Below, piece after piece: positions 12,343 through 23,700 of a stretch of DNA of 64,000 nucleotides (the first letter of the stretch is position 1; each line of letters starts with the position of its first letter). The stretch spans positions 5,451,246 to 5,515,245 of the forward strand of contig NC_087081.1 in NCBI RefSeq assembly GCF_026151205.1, read 5' to 3'. This stretch comes from Bolinopsis microptera (Eukaryota; Ctenophora; Tentaculata; Lobata; Bolinopsidae). The notes under the pieces are model-generated. The model saw only the letters and a program-made list of their open reading frames with translations. It ran no database searches and had not been told where the DNA came from. The position numbers and the translations under genes were made by a program.

Positions 12343-12419
12343 TGTAGGTTTACAACCTACCAGGACGCGCGCCGAGTTCAATATATGGAACAGATATTTT
12401 ACGAGTATCACCCGTTAAC
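12343..12419. mobile_element. Hairpin element HP-B copy 1 (77 bp)
   Basis: Flanked by the perfect 8-bp duplication TGATATGT (12335-12342 and 12420-12427) within the LINE ORF. It starts with the hairpin GTAGGTT-TAC-AACCTAC, continues with ACGCGCGCC and ends with CCCGTTAAC. Removing it with one duplication keeps the ORF in frame. A second copy of about 93 bp is at 48078-48170 in the opposite orientation; this copy lacks an internal 16-bp hairpin present there. Confidence 0.85.
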
Positions 12420-13202
12420 TGATATGTCGTGGTCACATCATGTCAGTTCTATGGCATCTCGAGCTAGAAAAGTTGCAGCCTGGGTGCTCAGTGCGTTATC
12501 AAGTGCAGAAATAGAATAACAATGTTGACACTTTACAAATCACTTATCCGAAGTCATTTAGAGTACTGCTGCCCTCTGTGGAATACCAGTAAAATCTCAG
12601 ACATCCAACAGATTGATTAAGGAGTACAGCGTACTTTCACCTCAAGAATTTGGGGTGTTCAACAATATTTTGACTATTGGCAGCGGCTCAAAGCACTAAA
12701 TCTAATGTCGATGCAAAGGAGGTGAGAGCGTTATATTATCATCCACATGTGTAAAATCTTACATCAACGCTGCCCAAATGACCTTGGGATTCTTTTTTCT
12801 ACTCCATCAAGACACGGAATCAAGGCCACCATTCCAAGTCTCAGCAAGAGCAGTACTCAACGTCAACAGTCATTGTATGATGGTTCATTTGCAGTAATGG
12901 GGCCACGTTTATGGAACACCATTCCATCAGATCTTCACCTCATTGAAGACCCACTGCTGTTCAAAGCAAAACTATCAGCATTTCTTAAACCGTTTCCAGA
13001 TAACCCACCTGTGAGCAATTACAGCTGTCCTAATGGAAATTCTTTGCTGGACTGGAGTATGAATAAGGCAGCAGCGATGCTGCAAGGGCGGTCGATTTAT
13101 TTGATGACCCAGTAGAGGAATCTACGAATCTCTCCAAAGTCCAAAGTCCAGGGCATCTGTTCAATTTTTATAGCGGCCTGTCTTGACTGCTTTCCAATGG
13201 TC

Positions 13203-13313
13203 TTGTATCACGTTGCAACCCCGACGGTCGTTTCACTATGTGAAACTGTATCGTCCTGACGATACAGGGGGAGCCGCGCACTCGTGCGCGGCGGGTCATA
13301 CAACGTATGACAA
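13203..13313. mobile_element. Hairpin element HP-A copy 2 (111 bp)
   Basis: Flanked by the perfect 8-bp duplication CAATGGTC (13195-13202 and 13314-13321). It contains four perfect hairpins in succession: GTTTCAC-TAT-GTGAAAC, TGTATCGTC-CT-GACGATACA, GCCGCGCAC-TC-GTGCGCGGC and GTCATAC-AAC-GTATGAC, plus the palindrome GTTGCAAC near the 5' end. It has no coding capacity. It sits just 3' of the LINE remnant. The compact structured body is unlike ordinary MITEs, which have unstructured interiors. Confidence 0.88.
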
Positions 13314-13321
13314 CAATGGTC

Positions 13322-14393
13322 ATCAGTCATACTTCTTATAATTATATCGATTCTTTAAAGCAACGTAATATGTCATTCGTCACCTTATAATTATATCAAC
13401 GTGAACATTGCGCACATCCTATTTAAACAAATTGTGTCTTTGGCTCCATTAATAAAGTCTGCCATAAAACTACCATTATACTCAAATTATGATGTCATAA
13501 AATGGCAATTAAGTTATTCAGTTTAACTTTAACTGAGATTAAGAAATGTTGATGTACAAGCTAGCAGCGCGTCATGAATTGGTCAAAAAATTAAACTTTA
13601 AAAATAATGATTCTGAGGATGAAATAAACAACAGTATTCAGTCCATATCATATATTAATAATAATATATTATATTGGAGAACTGAGAAATAAAATTAACG
13701 TAGAGCTTTTAAAAGAACTGCATAAGCAGTGGGTACTCCTGCTTAATTGATACGAACATTGGCGATTATTGGACACTGACGTTGAGGGCCTAACAATGAA
13801 CACACGTATTATGAGACGATATAGAAATATCTATACACCTGGCAACGGGAAAAAACATTGAAAACCGACCAAAAACCAACCCTCACAAATGGAATTGAAA
13901 CCTCGCCAATTTCAGCAGGGTTTTAAAAACAAGGATAGGAATAGAATATAGCATCCTTAAAATTGTGATTAATGCATTATATTTTCAATAATTAACGTCG
14001 GAAGTGAGCTAAAATAAACGTTAGAATAACTAGCAGGAAGTGGGGATGGCGCAAGAATGGCTAGCAGGGCTGTTACTGTTAGCAGTTGCAAAAACATTAT
14101 CATGGTTTAAGGTTACTGAATAGTGAATACTGATAATTTTTAAGTATGATTTTTATTTTAACTTAAACCCTAATTGTTTAATTATTACTTGTCAGTTTAA
14201 ATTAACAAGAAGAGGACCCAATCATTGGTAGTCAAACGGTAGCTATTAGCTAATTTTCTTGACCGAATACAGTTAAACCCTAATTAAAATTGAACAAAAT
14301 GCCGAACGTTACAGAAAAATCTATAATACATTAAATTGGGGTTATAACAACTGTAAGGTAACAAACCAAGCAATTATAAAATGACCCTGCCCT
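13322..14393. other. AT-rich intergenic, no gene seen
   Basis: No exon, RNA gene or element boundary can be supported in this kilobase. Confidence 0.45.
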
Positions 14394-14630
14394 TCAATCA
14401 CGATGCTGATTGTTGTTGCAAGGGAACTTGCCGGTAGACAGTGGACACGTCATAACGATACAGTCCAATAAAACTAAGGGTGCCTTCTGATATCTGGACC
14501 TCAGACCGCTGCTTATATAATATTCGTAACTCTCCTCAATCCCGCCTCCACAGGGCTCTCTGACTACAGCAGTCTTACCGGCGCAGCTTGTTTCACAAGG
14601 CCTCCCCACACCATGTCAACTTATTAGCCT
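14394..14630 (-). CDS. Possible terminal exon of a cysteine-rich protein
   Basis: A minus-strand open stretch ends at a stop at 14394 and encodes a compact Cys-containing segment (RPCETSCAGKTAVVREPCGG, later CIVMTCP and KFPC). Its composition is less AT-biased than its surroundings. A possible acceptor (CTAATAAG) lies near 14628. I could not connect it to upstream exons, and a 19-bp terminal inverted repeat of a transposon begins at 14659, so the neighbouring exon may be displaced or lost. Family unknown; it could also be chance. Confidence 0.3.
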
Positions 14631-14658
14631 ATTTCAAACCACCGCGGTGCGTTTATTA

Positions 14659-15515
14659 GTAGAGGCTCTTACGGGCATTGTCTGCTCGATACGTTAGGGA
14701 CCCCAGATACACCTTACTAGACGTATTTTTGACCGTAGAATCGATTGAAAGTGGTTTCAAGATGATTGGACTGATTGTTCTGGGGTAAAATCGCAAAAAA
14801 CCGATTTTTGGGCCAAAAATAGGCCAAAAAACCATGTTTTTTGATATTTTGAGCAAGTTAATTTTGTTGGCATGTCGGCAAAACTTGCATAAAGATAGCT
14901 AAAAGACAGCCGCACAAGATTGTATAAAAATAAAACAAATCCCTCTATTTGTTCTGAGGTAAAAATCCAAAAAAGTGGTAAAAATTTTGACTTTTTTGCT
15001 TGAAGTTTGAATAATTTTTTGCAGTTGTATTAAATCAACCCAAAAATAGTCACATCGTGTTTGCCTAAATTTTTCATTTCCGAGAAGTACCCACTTCATA
15101 TACTTTATCGAAGTTTGAATATTTTCACTCCGCAAGCGTTTTTGCCAAATTTTCGACGCGCACTACGCGCAAAATCATTTAGTTGTTATCAATTGGCACC
15201 CGCGCGTTCATCATAAATTTCAAACAGCTATAACTCAGCGAGATTATGTCCGTTCTAGCTCATATTTTCACACTAAATAGAAAATAATGTGATCTTATTG
15301 CTGACAAAATATGAATATAATTAATCTATTTGCCTTAGAGTAATAGACTGTCAAAGTTTAAAACGCGCATTGGTAAAGGACGTGACTAATAAGGCCAAAT
15401 TTATACTTCTTAACATATTATCGATCCTTAGACATCATACTATTGTGTCCAATTAGCGGTTAGGTCTCTAAACTCGTAGCAGAAAACACGTCTTTTTGCC
15501 CGTAAGAGCCTCTAC
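14659..15515. mobile_element. Non-autonomous DNA transposon with 19-bp perfect TIR, TA target
   Basis: GTAGAGGCTCTTACGGGCA at 14659-14677 and its perfect complement at 15497-15515 bound an 857-bp AT-rich element. TA dinucleotides flank both ends (14657-14658 and 15516-15517), as in Tc1/mariner insertions. There is no transposase ORF. Part of the left half (TCTGCTCGATACGTTAGG onward) recurs at about 23070-23345. Confidence 0.85.
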
Positions 15516-16476
15516 TATATTGATAAAAGCTCTTTGTTTCTTGAATAATGCTTCAACACGTGCAAATTCTTAGAGCGCATGTTCACTAATGAAAACGCTA
15601 ACAATTTTTGTTCGGATTCTAGGGCCGAAGGGCAGAATTCGGTTCCGAGAAAGTTAGTTTAACAAAAGGTACAGTGGAGCTGCACGTGCCTGCTTCACTT
15701 CTTTACCTTAGATGGCAAGTACGTACGGTACAGGGCTTTAAGTACGTACGGTACAGCTACTTTTAAAGGTACGTACCGTACAGGCACTGTAAGGTACAAT
15801 TTTTTTTCAAATTTTTAGAATCAACTTCAGTGAATTACTTGCAATTTCTGATTAGTATTATCATCATAATTTTTGAGATAGAAGTCGAAAATTAACACAG
15901 TGGTTAAAACAATAAAAGATTTTTTTCACAGGGTGAGAATCCTTGTCAGGTTTTACTGGTTCTTCCAGGGCTCATGTCTGTCCGCATTGCACTTTGTGGC
16001 GAGGCAGCATTAGTGTCTATAAAAGAATCTTGTGCCTAGCGAGGGGACTCGCAATGCCATGGTGGGCTATGAATACACCAGTTTAACTCACGAGGCAACT
16101 CGCAAAAGCCATGGTGGGCCTTGAATACGCCAGCTTCTCTGGTTACTATAGAGCCGACAGCGCTAGTGGGCCCCCTTATGTACCAGGACTCTACCGGCAA
16201 CGATCGACTAACGCTCTAGATATAAGCAAAGATTGGCGCGCAGTCATAAACAAATAAACAGCGGGTGCGCGCACAGAACTGCTTCCCGCTAGCACCAATA
16301 ACACTCACCTGACTCCCATGTGACACTAACCTCACGCCGCGGTGCGGTAATTCGATCATGACAAGCCAAACCGGATTAAGTTAGTTAGTTAATATAGCCG
16401 TTCTGCTTGCCAGTCTCTACATTAATTAGCCCGCTGGGTTTTGCTGCCCCCCTGTTTGCAAATTTGCCGCCCCCTC
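15516..16476. other. Repeat-derived segment, no gene
   Basis: Contains three of the GTACGTACSGTAC motifs (15719, 15741, 15769). It also holds an imperfect tandem duplication of about 54 bp at 16035-16140, each copy including GCCATGGTGGGC. Its left part (about 15709) pairs in inverted orientation with about 17774, so it may lie inside a larger composite element. Confidence 0.45.
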
Positions 16477-16478
16477 GG

Positions 16479-16736
16479 AGAGTGTAATGGGAGTATCGCT
16501 ACAATGTGGGAGTGTAATGGGAGTATCGCTACAATGTGGGAGTGTAATGGGAGTATCGCTACAATGTGGGAGTGTAATGGGAGTATCGCTACAATATGGG
16601 AGTGTAATGGGAGTATCGCTACAATGTGGGAGTGTAATGGGAGTATCGCTACAATATGGGAGTGTAATGGGAGTATCGCTACATTGTGGGAGTGTAATGG
16701 GAGTATCGCTACATTGTGGGAGTGTTATGGGAGTAA
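16479..16736. repeat. 30-bp minisatellite, about 8.5 copies
   Basis: Unit GAGTGTAATGGGAGTATCGC plus TACAATGTGG, very homogeneous, with only T/A and G/A variants. In-frame length (30) opens two overlapping repeat ORFs that I do not consider genes. Confidence 0.95.
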
Positions 16737-17039
16737 TGTATAGTATAAGTTACCACACCAAACGTGTGTAATGTGTGTAATGGCATAAATGGACCCTGGA
16801 TCAGAACCTGTATTTCCTTTGTCGTACATTATGATCCCTGCTCCTGTTATTTCTGGACTGAGTGAGAGTCCACCTCACGTGACGTCACAAACCCTCACGT
16901 TTTAGCTCAGCCACCAAAAGGCAGATAGTATCAATACAGTTCCACCTAACACACTATCCAAACGTTAGCACACCCGCAACCGCCATTAGCAACCTACGTC
17001 TCACCAAGTCTCAAGAGCCAGCATTACTCAGCACGGGCG

Positions 17040-17272
17040 TCATCCTTTCATGGTATGGTGTTGAGCGGCCAGGGTAACCACCCAGAACTTCCCTAGGGAC
17101 CAAGTTAGTAAATCTTCGGAGGTGCAACCCCGATTCGGCTGATACCTTAGCAGGTATTATCATCCAGTGGCCCTCAGGGAAGGGGCTTAATGCAGATGGA
17201 TGGACTCCAGTAGGACGCTCCCCAAGTGGAGGGTCGCCACCTCTATATGACGGTGGTCAGTGGGTGTCGCGA

Positions 17273-17310
<38 letters not shown>
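17040..17310 (+). mobile_element. Poly(A)-tailed retroposon 3' segment
   Basis: A GC-richer block of about 230 bp ends in 37 consecutive A residues (17274-17310), the hallmark of a retrotransposed RNA copy. No A or B box, ORF or known SINE head is visible, so the source could be a LINE 3' UTR, a SINE or a processed RNA. The left boundary is uncertain. Confidence 0.5.
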
Positions 17311-17312
<2 letters not shown>

Positions 17313-18513
17313 AAAGATTTAAGAGGAAAATTTGTGTACTGGATCGCTCTTAACCGGTACTACACTAAGTCTACTACTTGTAATTATCGTTAAACTCAAA
17401 GCTTCATCCTTTTGTTGCAGTATACGAACACCAGCTTTTCAGCTAGCTCAGGTCGCAACCTTAATCTACGCTTGTCCATAATATACTCGTAATCTCTAAA
17501 ATTGGTCTCACAAATTGACGAAAACACTGAATACTATTTGGGCCAACTGTTTAAGCAGAAAAAGTTCTCCTCAAAAATATTTCCAGTATATTGACGGATT
17601 AATAAGCTTCATAGGTTCTGATTCCGCATCAGTGTAGGGTTTTACCCTTTCTCTGTCGCACGTACCGTCTAGTTTTGTTTCCATTGCTATCAACTGGATT
17701 CAACCTTTCAGCCTACTTTATTAAGTACGTACCGTACAGCTTATTTAAAGGTACGTACCGTACGAACTTACCATCTTAGTTCTTTACTCACCAGTTGGTG
17801 TTATGAGGTCTAGGAACAAACACAGGCTCATGAACTAATAAATCCGTAAATGTTTTCACCATTTATTTAGTCTGACTACCTCTTCAAGGGAAATTTAAGA
17901 TTTATTCCAAACAATAACAGTGCAGGTGGTAAAGTTAACGTGTTTCTTTATCAGCCATCTGACCGCGGTTTACTCTCCAGTTCAATGGAGTTAATTTCAT
18001 CCTGCTGGATGAAATTTCTATTCAAGTAATGCTTTTCAACTCCAGGACTGTTAATGTGTTGTTCCACTAAATTAACACGACCATCTTGAGAATGACCTGA
18101 TCAATCTTCGCCGTCTGGATATGAAGAAAATCATTGTGTTAAAAATCTTACTACTATCCGATAGATCCTTGCTAGGATTGGCTCTAACTTATCTGCAAGA
18201 CATGTTCAGATACTTACAAAATAGTCACTCATTGAAACTTATTATCCTATCTTTCAAATTCTAAGTTTAGTGGCCTGAGTGTTGTCTGTGAGAGCGAGGT
18301 AGCACTAGCAGTGGCAGGGAAATTTAAGAGATTTGCTCTTCCGGAAACGCCAAGCAGAGGAGAGGACGGTGTCGTCAGATTTTTTCTGCTGTAGATATAT
18401 CCGTCAGAATCAAGCACCTGTTGACATCATCTGAAACCATTGAGGAACTTGGAGAAGGAATGCATGACTGTTGATAGAATGTGATACTACTACCTTCTAT
18501 CTTCTAGTATATA
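17311..18513. other. Intergenic, no gene seen
   Basis: Moderately AT-rich sequence with two GTACGTACSGTAC motifs (17723, 17750). Nothing supports an exon. Confidence 0.45.
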
Positions 18514-18621
18514 CAGCAGGGTGTCATAATTATTGGCGGGTAGAAGATTTTGCGGAAAATTTTAGCTTACCCAAGCTTTCAGAAATGATCAATCTGAGGG
18601 TCAGTTTCTGACACCCTGCTG
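18514..18621. mobile_element. Mariner-like MITE (108 bp)
   Basis: TATACAGCAGGGTGTCA at the left and TGACACCCTGCTGTATA at the right are perfect inverted copies with TA at the borders (18512-18513 and 18622-18623). The CAGGGTGTCA-type terminus is typical of mariner-derived MITEs. Internal length about 80 bp, no ORF. Confidence 0.8.
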
Positions 18622-18879
18622 TATACCTAAGACCACTTGATCGGCTCATTCCCCTTGCATGCCTTTGGCACTTACATCCCCTTTAGCAAGAGCTACTGTC
18701 TCTTATGTGATCTACGAGTCGAGCTGTCAGATCATGTTTACTTCTTAATCATAATGTACAGTTTCCTAATCCAAAGTCTCCTGCAGTGATCAACCGAGGG
18801 GGAGGGGCTTTTCCAAATGGGGAAATTTTGCTAAATTGTAGCTTTTGTACCTTATATAAGCTTATATGGTTCGGTTTTA

Positions 18880-18926
18880 AAGGTACGTACCGTACAGTCA
18901 TTTTTAAAGGTACGTACCGTAAGTAC
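18880..18926. repeat. Two further GTACGTACCGTA motifs
   Basis: Two copies of AAGGTACGTACCGTA, 28 bp apart, match those at 15719-15780 and 17723-17762. Seven copies in total occur within 3.2 kb and almost nowhere else in the window. Confidence 0.6.
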
Positions 18927-19604
18927 TTCTTTTCTTAGTTTTTACTTTATGCTAACAACAGTGAAAAAGAGGAATGAAATTTTACAAAACTTTCAGGAAA
19001 TTTAAATTTGACCCATATCTATAATTAGTATATTCTCTAAAATTCTGACACGAATTACGTAAGTTATTAACTAGGGTTGCTTGTGGGCAGTTACTTGTGG
19101 GCAACCCTGTATAACAATTTATGATAGTATACTGAGTTACACGATAACAGTAAAAGAGAATGTTAATTCATTGATTCTTGGTTCTAATTGTCCGCATGTA
19201 TTATCTTATTATAAATATTCTTCACTTAAAATTACAAATAATAAAAGTGCTAAAAGTCACTCCAGCAATTATCAACACGACGTGCTGACACGAAACTAAA
19301 CACGTGGTAAACACGTGGTAAATACTCCTCGCATTAGAACATTGTCCAGTAAAACATGATGTTCAACTCTTTTTAATTAACTGATTAACTAATTAACTAA
19401 TTAACCACAACATCTATGCTATGATTAAACACCCGCCCACATAACTGTCGATTATTCCGAATTAAACTAGTTCGGTTATGGAATAATTGTGTGTAGCTGG
19501 ATCAACTCAGTTCTTCTCACTTAACTGTAGGGATATATATTACATGTTTTAAACAATCCATCTCCAGGTCTAGGGATAGTGGACCTTTACTGATCGTTGA
19601 AATT

Positions 19605-19710
19605 CGACATCTAGCGTCATCCAGCGTCATCTAGCGTCATCTAGCGTCATCTAGCGTCATCCAGCGTGTCATCCAGCGTCATCTAGCGTCATCCAGCGTC
19701 ATCTAGCGTC
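19605..19710. repeat. AGCGTCATCT short tandem array
   Basis: About 10 copies of a 10-11-bp unit form the left inner arm of the foldback element. The complementary array is at 20335-20550. Confidence 0.8.
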
Positions 19711-19811
19711 ACCATAACCCTCTAACTCTCTAATGTGCTGAAACCCTAACCCTAACGAGAAATTAGACCAACTTCCTAAGTCCTGACGCGGCGACATCTA
19801 TCGCTTAATAG

Positions 19812-20229
19812 GATTGGGCGACATCTGTCCGACAGCGACATTTGTCCGACTCAGAAAATAGGTTATTTGGACAATAGTTTATGTCGGATCCTACCGTACG
19901 ATTTTCTCAAAACTTTCCACAAAGTATGGTGGTTATAGGACGAATAATTTGTGTAAGTTTGAGCGAGTTTCTATGTGCCAAGTTTAAGATATTACCTTAA
20001 ACACAAAACATATAACCAATTCGGTGGTTTTCAGTGGTTCCAAAGCATATATCTGGAGATCTAACGATACGATTTTCTTGAAACTTTCTAGTTAGTAAGA
20101 TAGCTTTAAGACAAATAATTTGTGCAAGTTTGGATAAATTTTCTATGTGCCAAATTTGAGATATCACTTCAAAAACACGAAAATAGTGCTGTCGGACAGA
20201 TGTCGCTGTCGGACAGATGTCGTGTTACC
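19812..20229. mobile_element. Nested DNA element family G, copy 1
   Basis: Flanked by the perfect 8-bp duplication CTTAATAG (19804-19811 and 20230-20237). Termini GATTGGGCGACATCTGTCCG and the complement of GTCGTGTTACC share the core GACATCTGTCCGACAGC as subterminal inverted repeats. A shorter relative lies at 46855-47091 with its own 8-bp duplication. No ORF. Confidence 0.85.
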
Positions 20230-20334
20230 CTTAATAGCGCTAGACAGCACTAGACAGCGCTAGATGTCGCCCACAAAAAGGCCAGTAATTCTGTGCAAAT
20301 AGCGCTAGCTGTCGCCTGGCGACAGTGTCGTGTA

Positions 20335-20555
20335 ACTAGCGTCATCTAGCGTCACCTAGCGTCATCTAACGTTAGATGACGCTAGATGACGCTAAATGAC
20401 GCTAGATGACGCTAAATGAAACTAGATGACGCTAAATGAAACTAGATGACGCTAAATGACGCTAAATGAAACTAGATGACGCTAGATGACGCTAAATGAA
20501 ACTAGATGACGCTAGATTACGCTAGATTACGCTAGATTACGCTAAATGTCGAATT
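20335..20555. repeat. AGATGACGCT short tandem array
   Basis: About 20 copies with variants (AAATGACGCT, AAATGAAACT). This is the reverse complement of the array at 19605-19710. Confidence 0.85.
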
Positions 20556-20724
20556 TCAACAATAAGTTAAGGTCCGGGATAGTAAGTGTATCAGTGTGTT
20601 TAATTGCTTTGATTGTCAGCTGATTTTATAATTTTCCTTTATAGGAAATCTTTCTCGTGTTTCATGATGGTTTCGCGATACAGGTGCTAAAATCTGATTC
20701 TTTAAACTCGTTCCTTTTCTTTCG

Positions 20725-23700
20725 TTAGATTGGGTTCACCTTTCCAGAACCTTTTCCTGAAATTATAAGTTGATAATTAAGTTAATATACTTACATTGAT
20801 ATCATAACTCAACTGAAACTTATTTCAAATATATAACTACTAACTAACATAATTTAATATACATTTAATAAAAAATGTTGGAAAAGCAATTTAAAGCTAA
20901 TTAGTTAGAACAAGAGTGATTGGTTTGATTTTTGAAGCTCATTAATTAAATTACAGTCAATTACAGTTAATTTAGTTATTGATTATCAAGTGATGTAATA
21001 ATGTTCAGGATAGTAATTTGATCTGTTTTTGATGGTTATAGTAATTATAGTTGGCATTGTTCCCGTGTCGCTAGAAATACTTCTAACTTTGAGTATTGAA
21101 CCATCTCAGTGAGTAGATGCATATTTGTATGTCAATGTATTGTTTTTGTATATTAGAGCTTTAGCAGACCGTTGGTCTGCACGGAGCCCCACAGTTTCAA
21201 TTCCTTGTTTAACTAGCCGTACAGCAAGGATATCCACTGTGTTCATCAGGTTAGGCACATAACCAACACTACCCTGCCAAAGTCAGCTATATACTATGGT
21301 TTTCTCGAAAGTATTTCCTTGTATTTGACTTACGTCAAGAAAGTACTGTTACTTTCGGTTCAGATGTTATACAAGTGTTATTGCACTGCTTTTGTTTTCA
21401 GTCAATCAATGACAATACTTTTAAACCCCCCCCCCCCCCCCCCCCCGATTGCAATTTTAATTAATTTTAATTGCTCACTTGATCGCATGGATCCCTTCTT
21501 TTTCTTGCCGCTAGTCTCGGCAACTATTGGTATTTCTTCTGTCTTACTCTCCTCTCCGAACCCAAATAATCCTCCGATCGCCGAGAAAATACCTGCAAAA
21601 TTCATTGTGATGGTCCTCAGTAAGTCAGTATACTTATATACGCTTATTAATTATCAGAACAAGCTGAAAGGTGTGAAGGCACCTAGTGAGCCAATTTTAT
21701 TTGAATGTTCACGTCGAATACATAAAAAGTGTAACTAAAAGGTGAAGTAGTAGCCGGCAGTATAGTGTTGAAACTCATTTATATATGTACTTATGTAGTA
21801 CTAAAGTATTATTAGTATATTAAAACTCATTAGTTGTGGTATACTCACCCCCAGTAGTTTCAGTAACTGTGTCCCCCGCTTTCTCCATCAAAGTCTTTTC
21901 TCTTCTCATTTGCTTTCTCTGGAAGGTGACTTGTTGAACACGGTGGTGTTTACAAAATGTTAAATAGTTAAATGTACAGTTGTGTATGATTCATTAGATC
22001 TAACGGGCACAATTCTGTCCGAATCTTGAGATCAAGAATCAATCTAAAATTTGGTCAGGATCATGATCAATTCTTCAATAGCTGTTTTTGTTTATTTGCA
22101 TGTTTTTGGGACACCCACTCTACCTCAATACCTAAGTAAAAAAGCTGCTGACGTTTAATGGGCTGACGTTCAAGGTCCCTTTGGTGCAGGGATAGAGCGT
22201 GTACCTCAACTGTGTTCTGGGCCAAGTTCAGGTACACACTCCAAAAGGATTTAGTCTGACCGTTATCAGGAGAATAGACAAGGTCAAAACATTCTCCCGG
22301 AACGTTGGTTAACAAGACCATCACCCCCCCCCCTCCAATGTCCAATCTGTTGAATATATCATGGCTGGAATGGGAACTTATAGTGCGAGTGGTGGTATCC
22401 TATTTGCGAATAATGCCTTTATTGGTCGTTTGTATAACATAGGTAGGTAAAAATAATAATTGTATGATTACCTGTTATTTTGCGATTGATATTTTGTCCA
22501 CTATGATTGTTACAATTGAACTTAAGAAGCATAAGATAATGTGATTGTGATGTGATAGAAATTCACAGCAGATATCTGGCGTATGATATATTCTTTTCTA
22601 TTTCACAGTACGTGCTTTGCGCTTGGGATAATAGATTTAAGGCGGGATATTATGTTATTGGTATTGAATTAATCCTATTGATTGATTGCACGCACCGTAT
22701 AACACGTGTCATTGAATTTGACATTGCACTAACTGATTTAGTAATTAGTGATCTCGTTCTGACGCTATGTATGTCAGAAAACTCTTTTTAGCTAAATGTC
22801 ATTCAGAGTTTGTTAAATGAACTTATAAGAGTTTATCACGACTTTGTTTTTGTCGGCAGGATATGCTTTATAGTTCCGATATGGTGAGTTTTATTGGTAA
22901 TGGTGGTTAGTGCCGATTTTAGCTTCTCCTCGGCTGGAGTTATAATTATAAAGTCCGGATAGCAACCGGAAGCAAAGGTAGTTGACCGTGCTACAAGATC
23001 AACAGAAAGGCTACGAGATCCCCCCTAGGGAGAAAGTGACTACCATGATCAGGCGTAAAGTTTCTGCTCGATACGTTAGGCCAGGGACCCCAGATACTAC
23101 GTATTTTTTCCCGTATGATTTATTGAAAGTGGTTATGATTAGACTGAGTTTACCCGGTTAAAACCCAATTTTCGGTCGAAAAATAGGCCACAAACCCATG
23201 TTTTTTTTTATTTTGAGCAAGTTAATTTCGTTGGCATTTCAGCAAAATTTACATAAAAGTGTATTAGAACTAGCTTCACAAAATAGTATCAATATTGTGC
23301 TAATATTTCAGGATTTTCCCGGTCAAAAATCCAATCAAATGGTCGATATACAGTGTGGTTATAACCGGAGTGAAATATAAGCTCATACTCCCTCCGTAAT
23401 TAATAGCTGTTTGCTAGTGGAACACAAGGAAACGTTTGCGGAGGTTACAATTTTCAGAAAGACCTTTGTACTGCTCCTACTGTTCAAGTTTGTAATCTTA
23501 ACGAGCCCTTTGTTACATATGAAAGATGCAGAGCGTTTCGTATTACGAACGTGTGATAATGTGAAGTGTACACCGGGTCATGCGGTTATATTATAGTAAC
23601 TTAGTTATAAGTTTAGTCGTCCTCACCCACCTATGTTATTATCAGTTTGTTATGATTGAACAATATTACTTTGGTAAGAATTACAGTTGTATTTTGTTTG

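Larger units (their letters stand above)
11020..13195 (+). mobile_element. Decayed CR1/jockey-type LINE (reverse transcriptase remnant)
   Basis: This is a 5'-truncated non-LTR retrotransposon. In order, and across several frames, it shows the pre-RT segment (SMADLLQEQFSSVFSDP; one in-frame TAG just before it at 11116), the finger region (SGCGPDG, then NYRPVALTSHI and QHGFRSRRSCLTQL), palm motif A (YLDFAKAFDKV), motif B (SGVPQGTVLGPLL), motif C (FADD at about 12050) and the C-terminal block (GPRLWNTIPSDL, NSLLDW) ending at a stop at 13113. Frameshifts and stops make it inactive. Two of the disruptions are insertions of 108-bp and 77-bp hairpin elements whose removal keeps the reading frame continuous. 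No endonuclease domain is present. Assignment to CR1/jockey-like rather than another LINE clade rests on the motif style only. Confidence 0.85.
15709..17774. mobile_element. Possible composite element bounded by inverted GTACGTAC-rich ends
   Basis: The left end TTAGATGGCAAGTACGTACG and the complement of the right end (TAAGATGGTAAGTTCGTACG) match at about 20 of 24 positions, followed on both sides by further copies of the motif. In between lie a 30-bp minisatellite and a poly(A)-tailed segment, suggesting nested insertions. The boundaries and single-element nature are inferred. Confidence 0.4.
19581..20575. mobile_element. Foldback element with 8-bp TSD and CGTCATCTAG satellite arms
   Basis: The 8-mer GGGATAGT occurs at 19573-19580 and 20576-20583. 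Inside it, GGACCTTTACTGATCG and TTGAAATTCGACAT at the left are mirrored at the right end, giving terminal inverted repeats of about 30 bp. Next to these lie arrays of AGCGTCATCT units on the left and AGATGACGCT units on the right, so the arms can fold back. A second element (19812-20229) is nested between the arms. Size 995 bp, no ORF. The 8-bp duplication suits hAT-type transposition, but the terminal bases are not typical hAT. Confidence 0.8.

Noticed and set aside
19741-19758. Telomere-like CCCTAA repeat
   Set aside because: Only about two units inside a transposon; too short to mean an internal telomere.
21150-21290. Coding-like minus-strand frame in intron 7 of the Ly6-type gene
   Set aside because: Its only good acceptor (TTGGCAG) gives the wrong phase after exon 7 and leads to an immediate stop; the exon at 20756-20725 fits instead.
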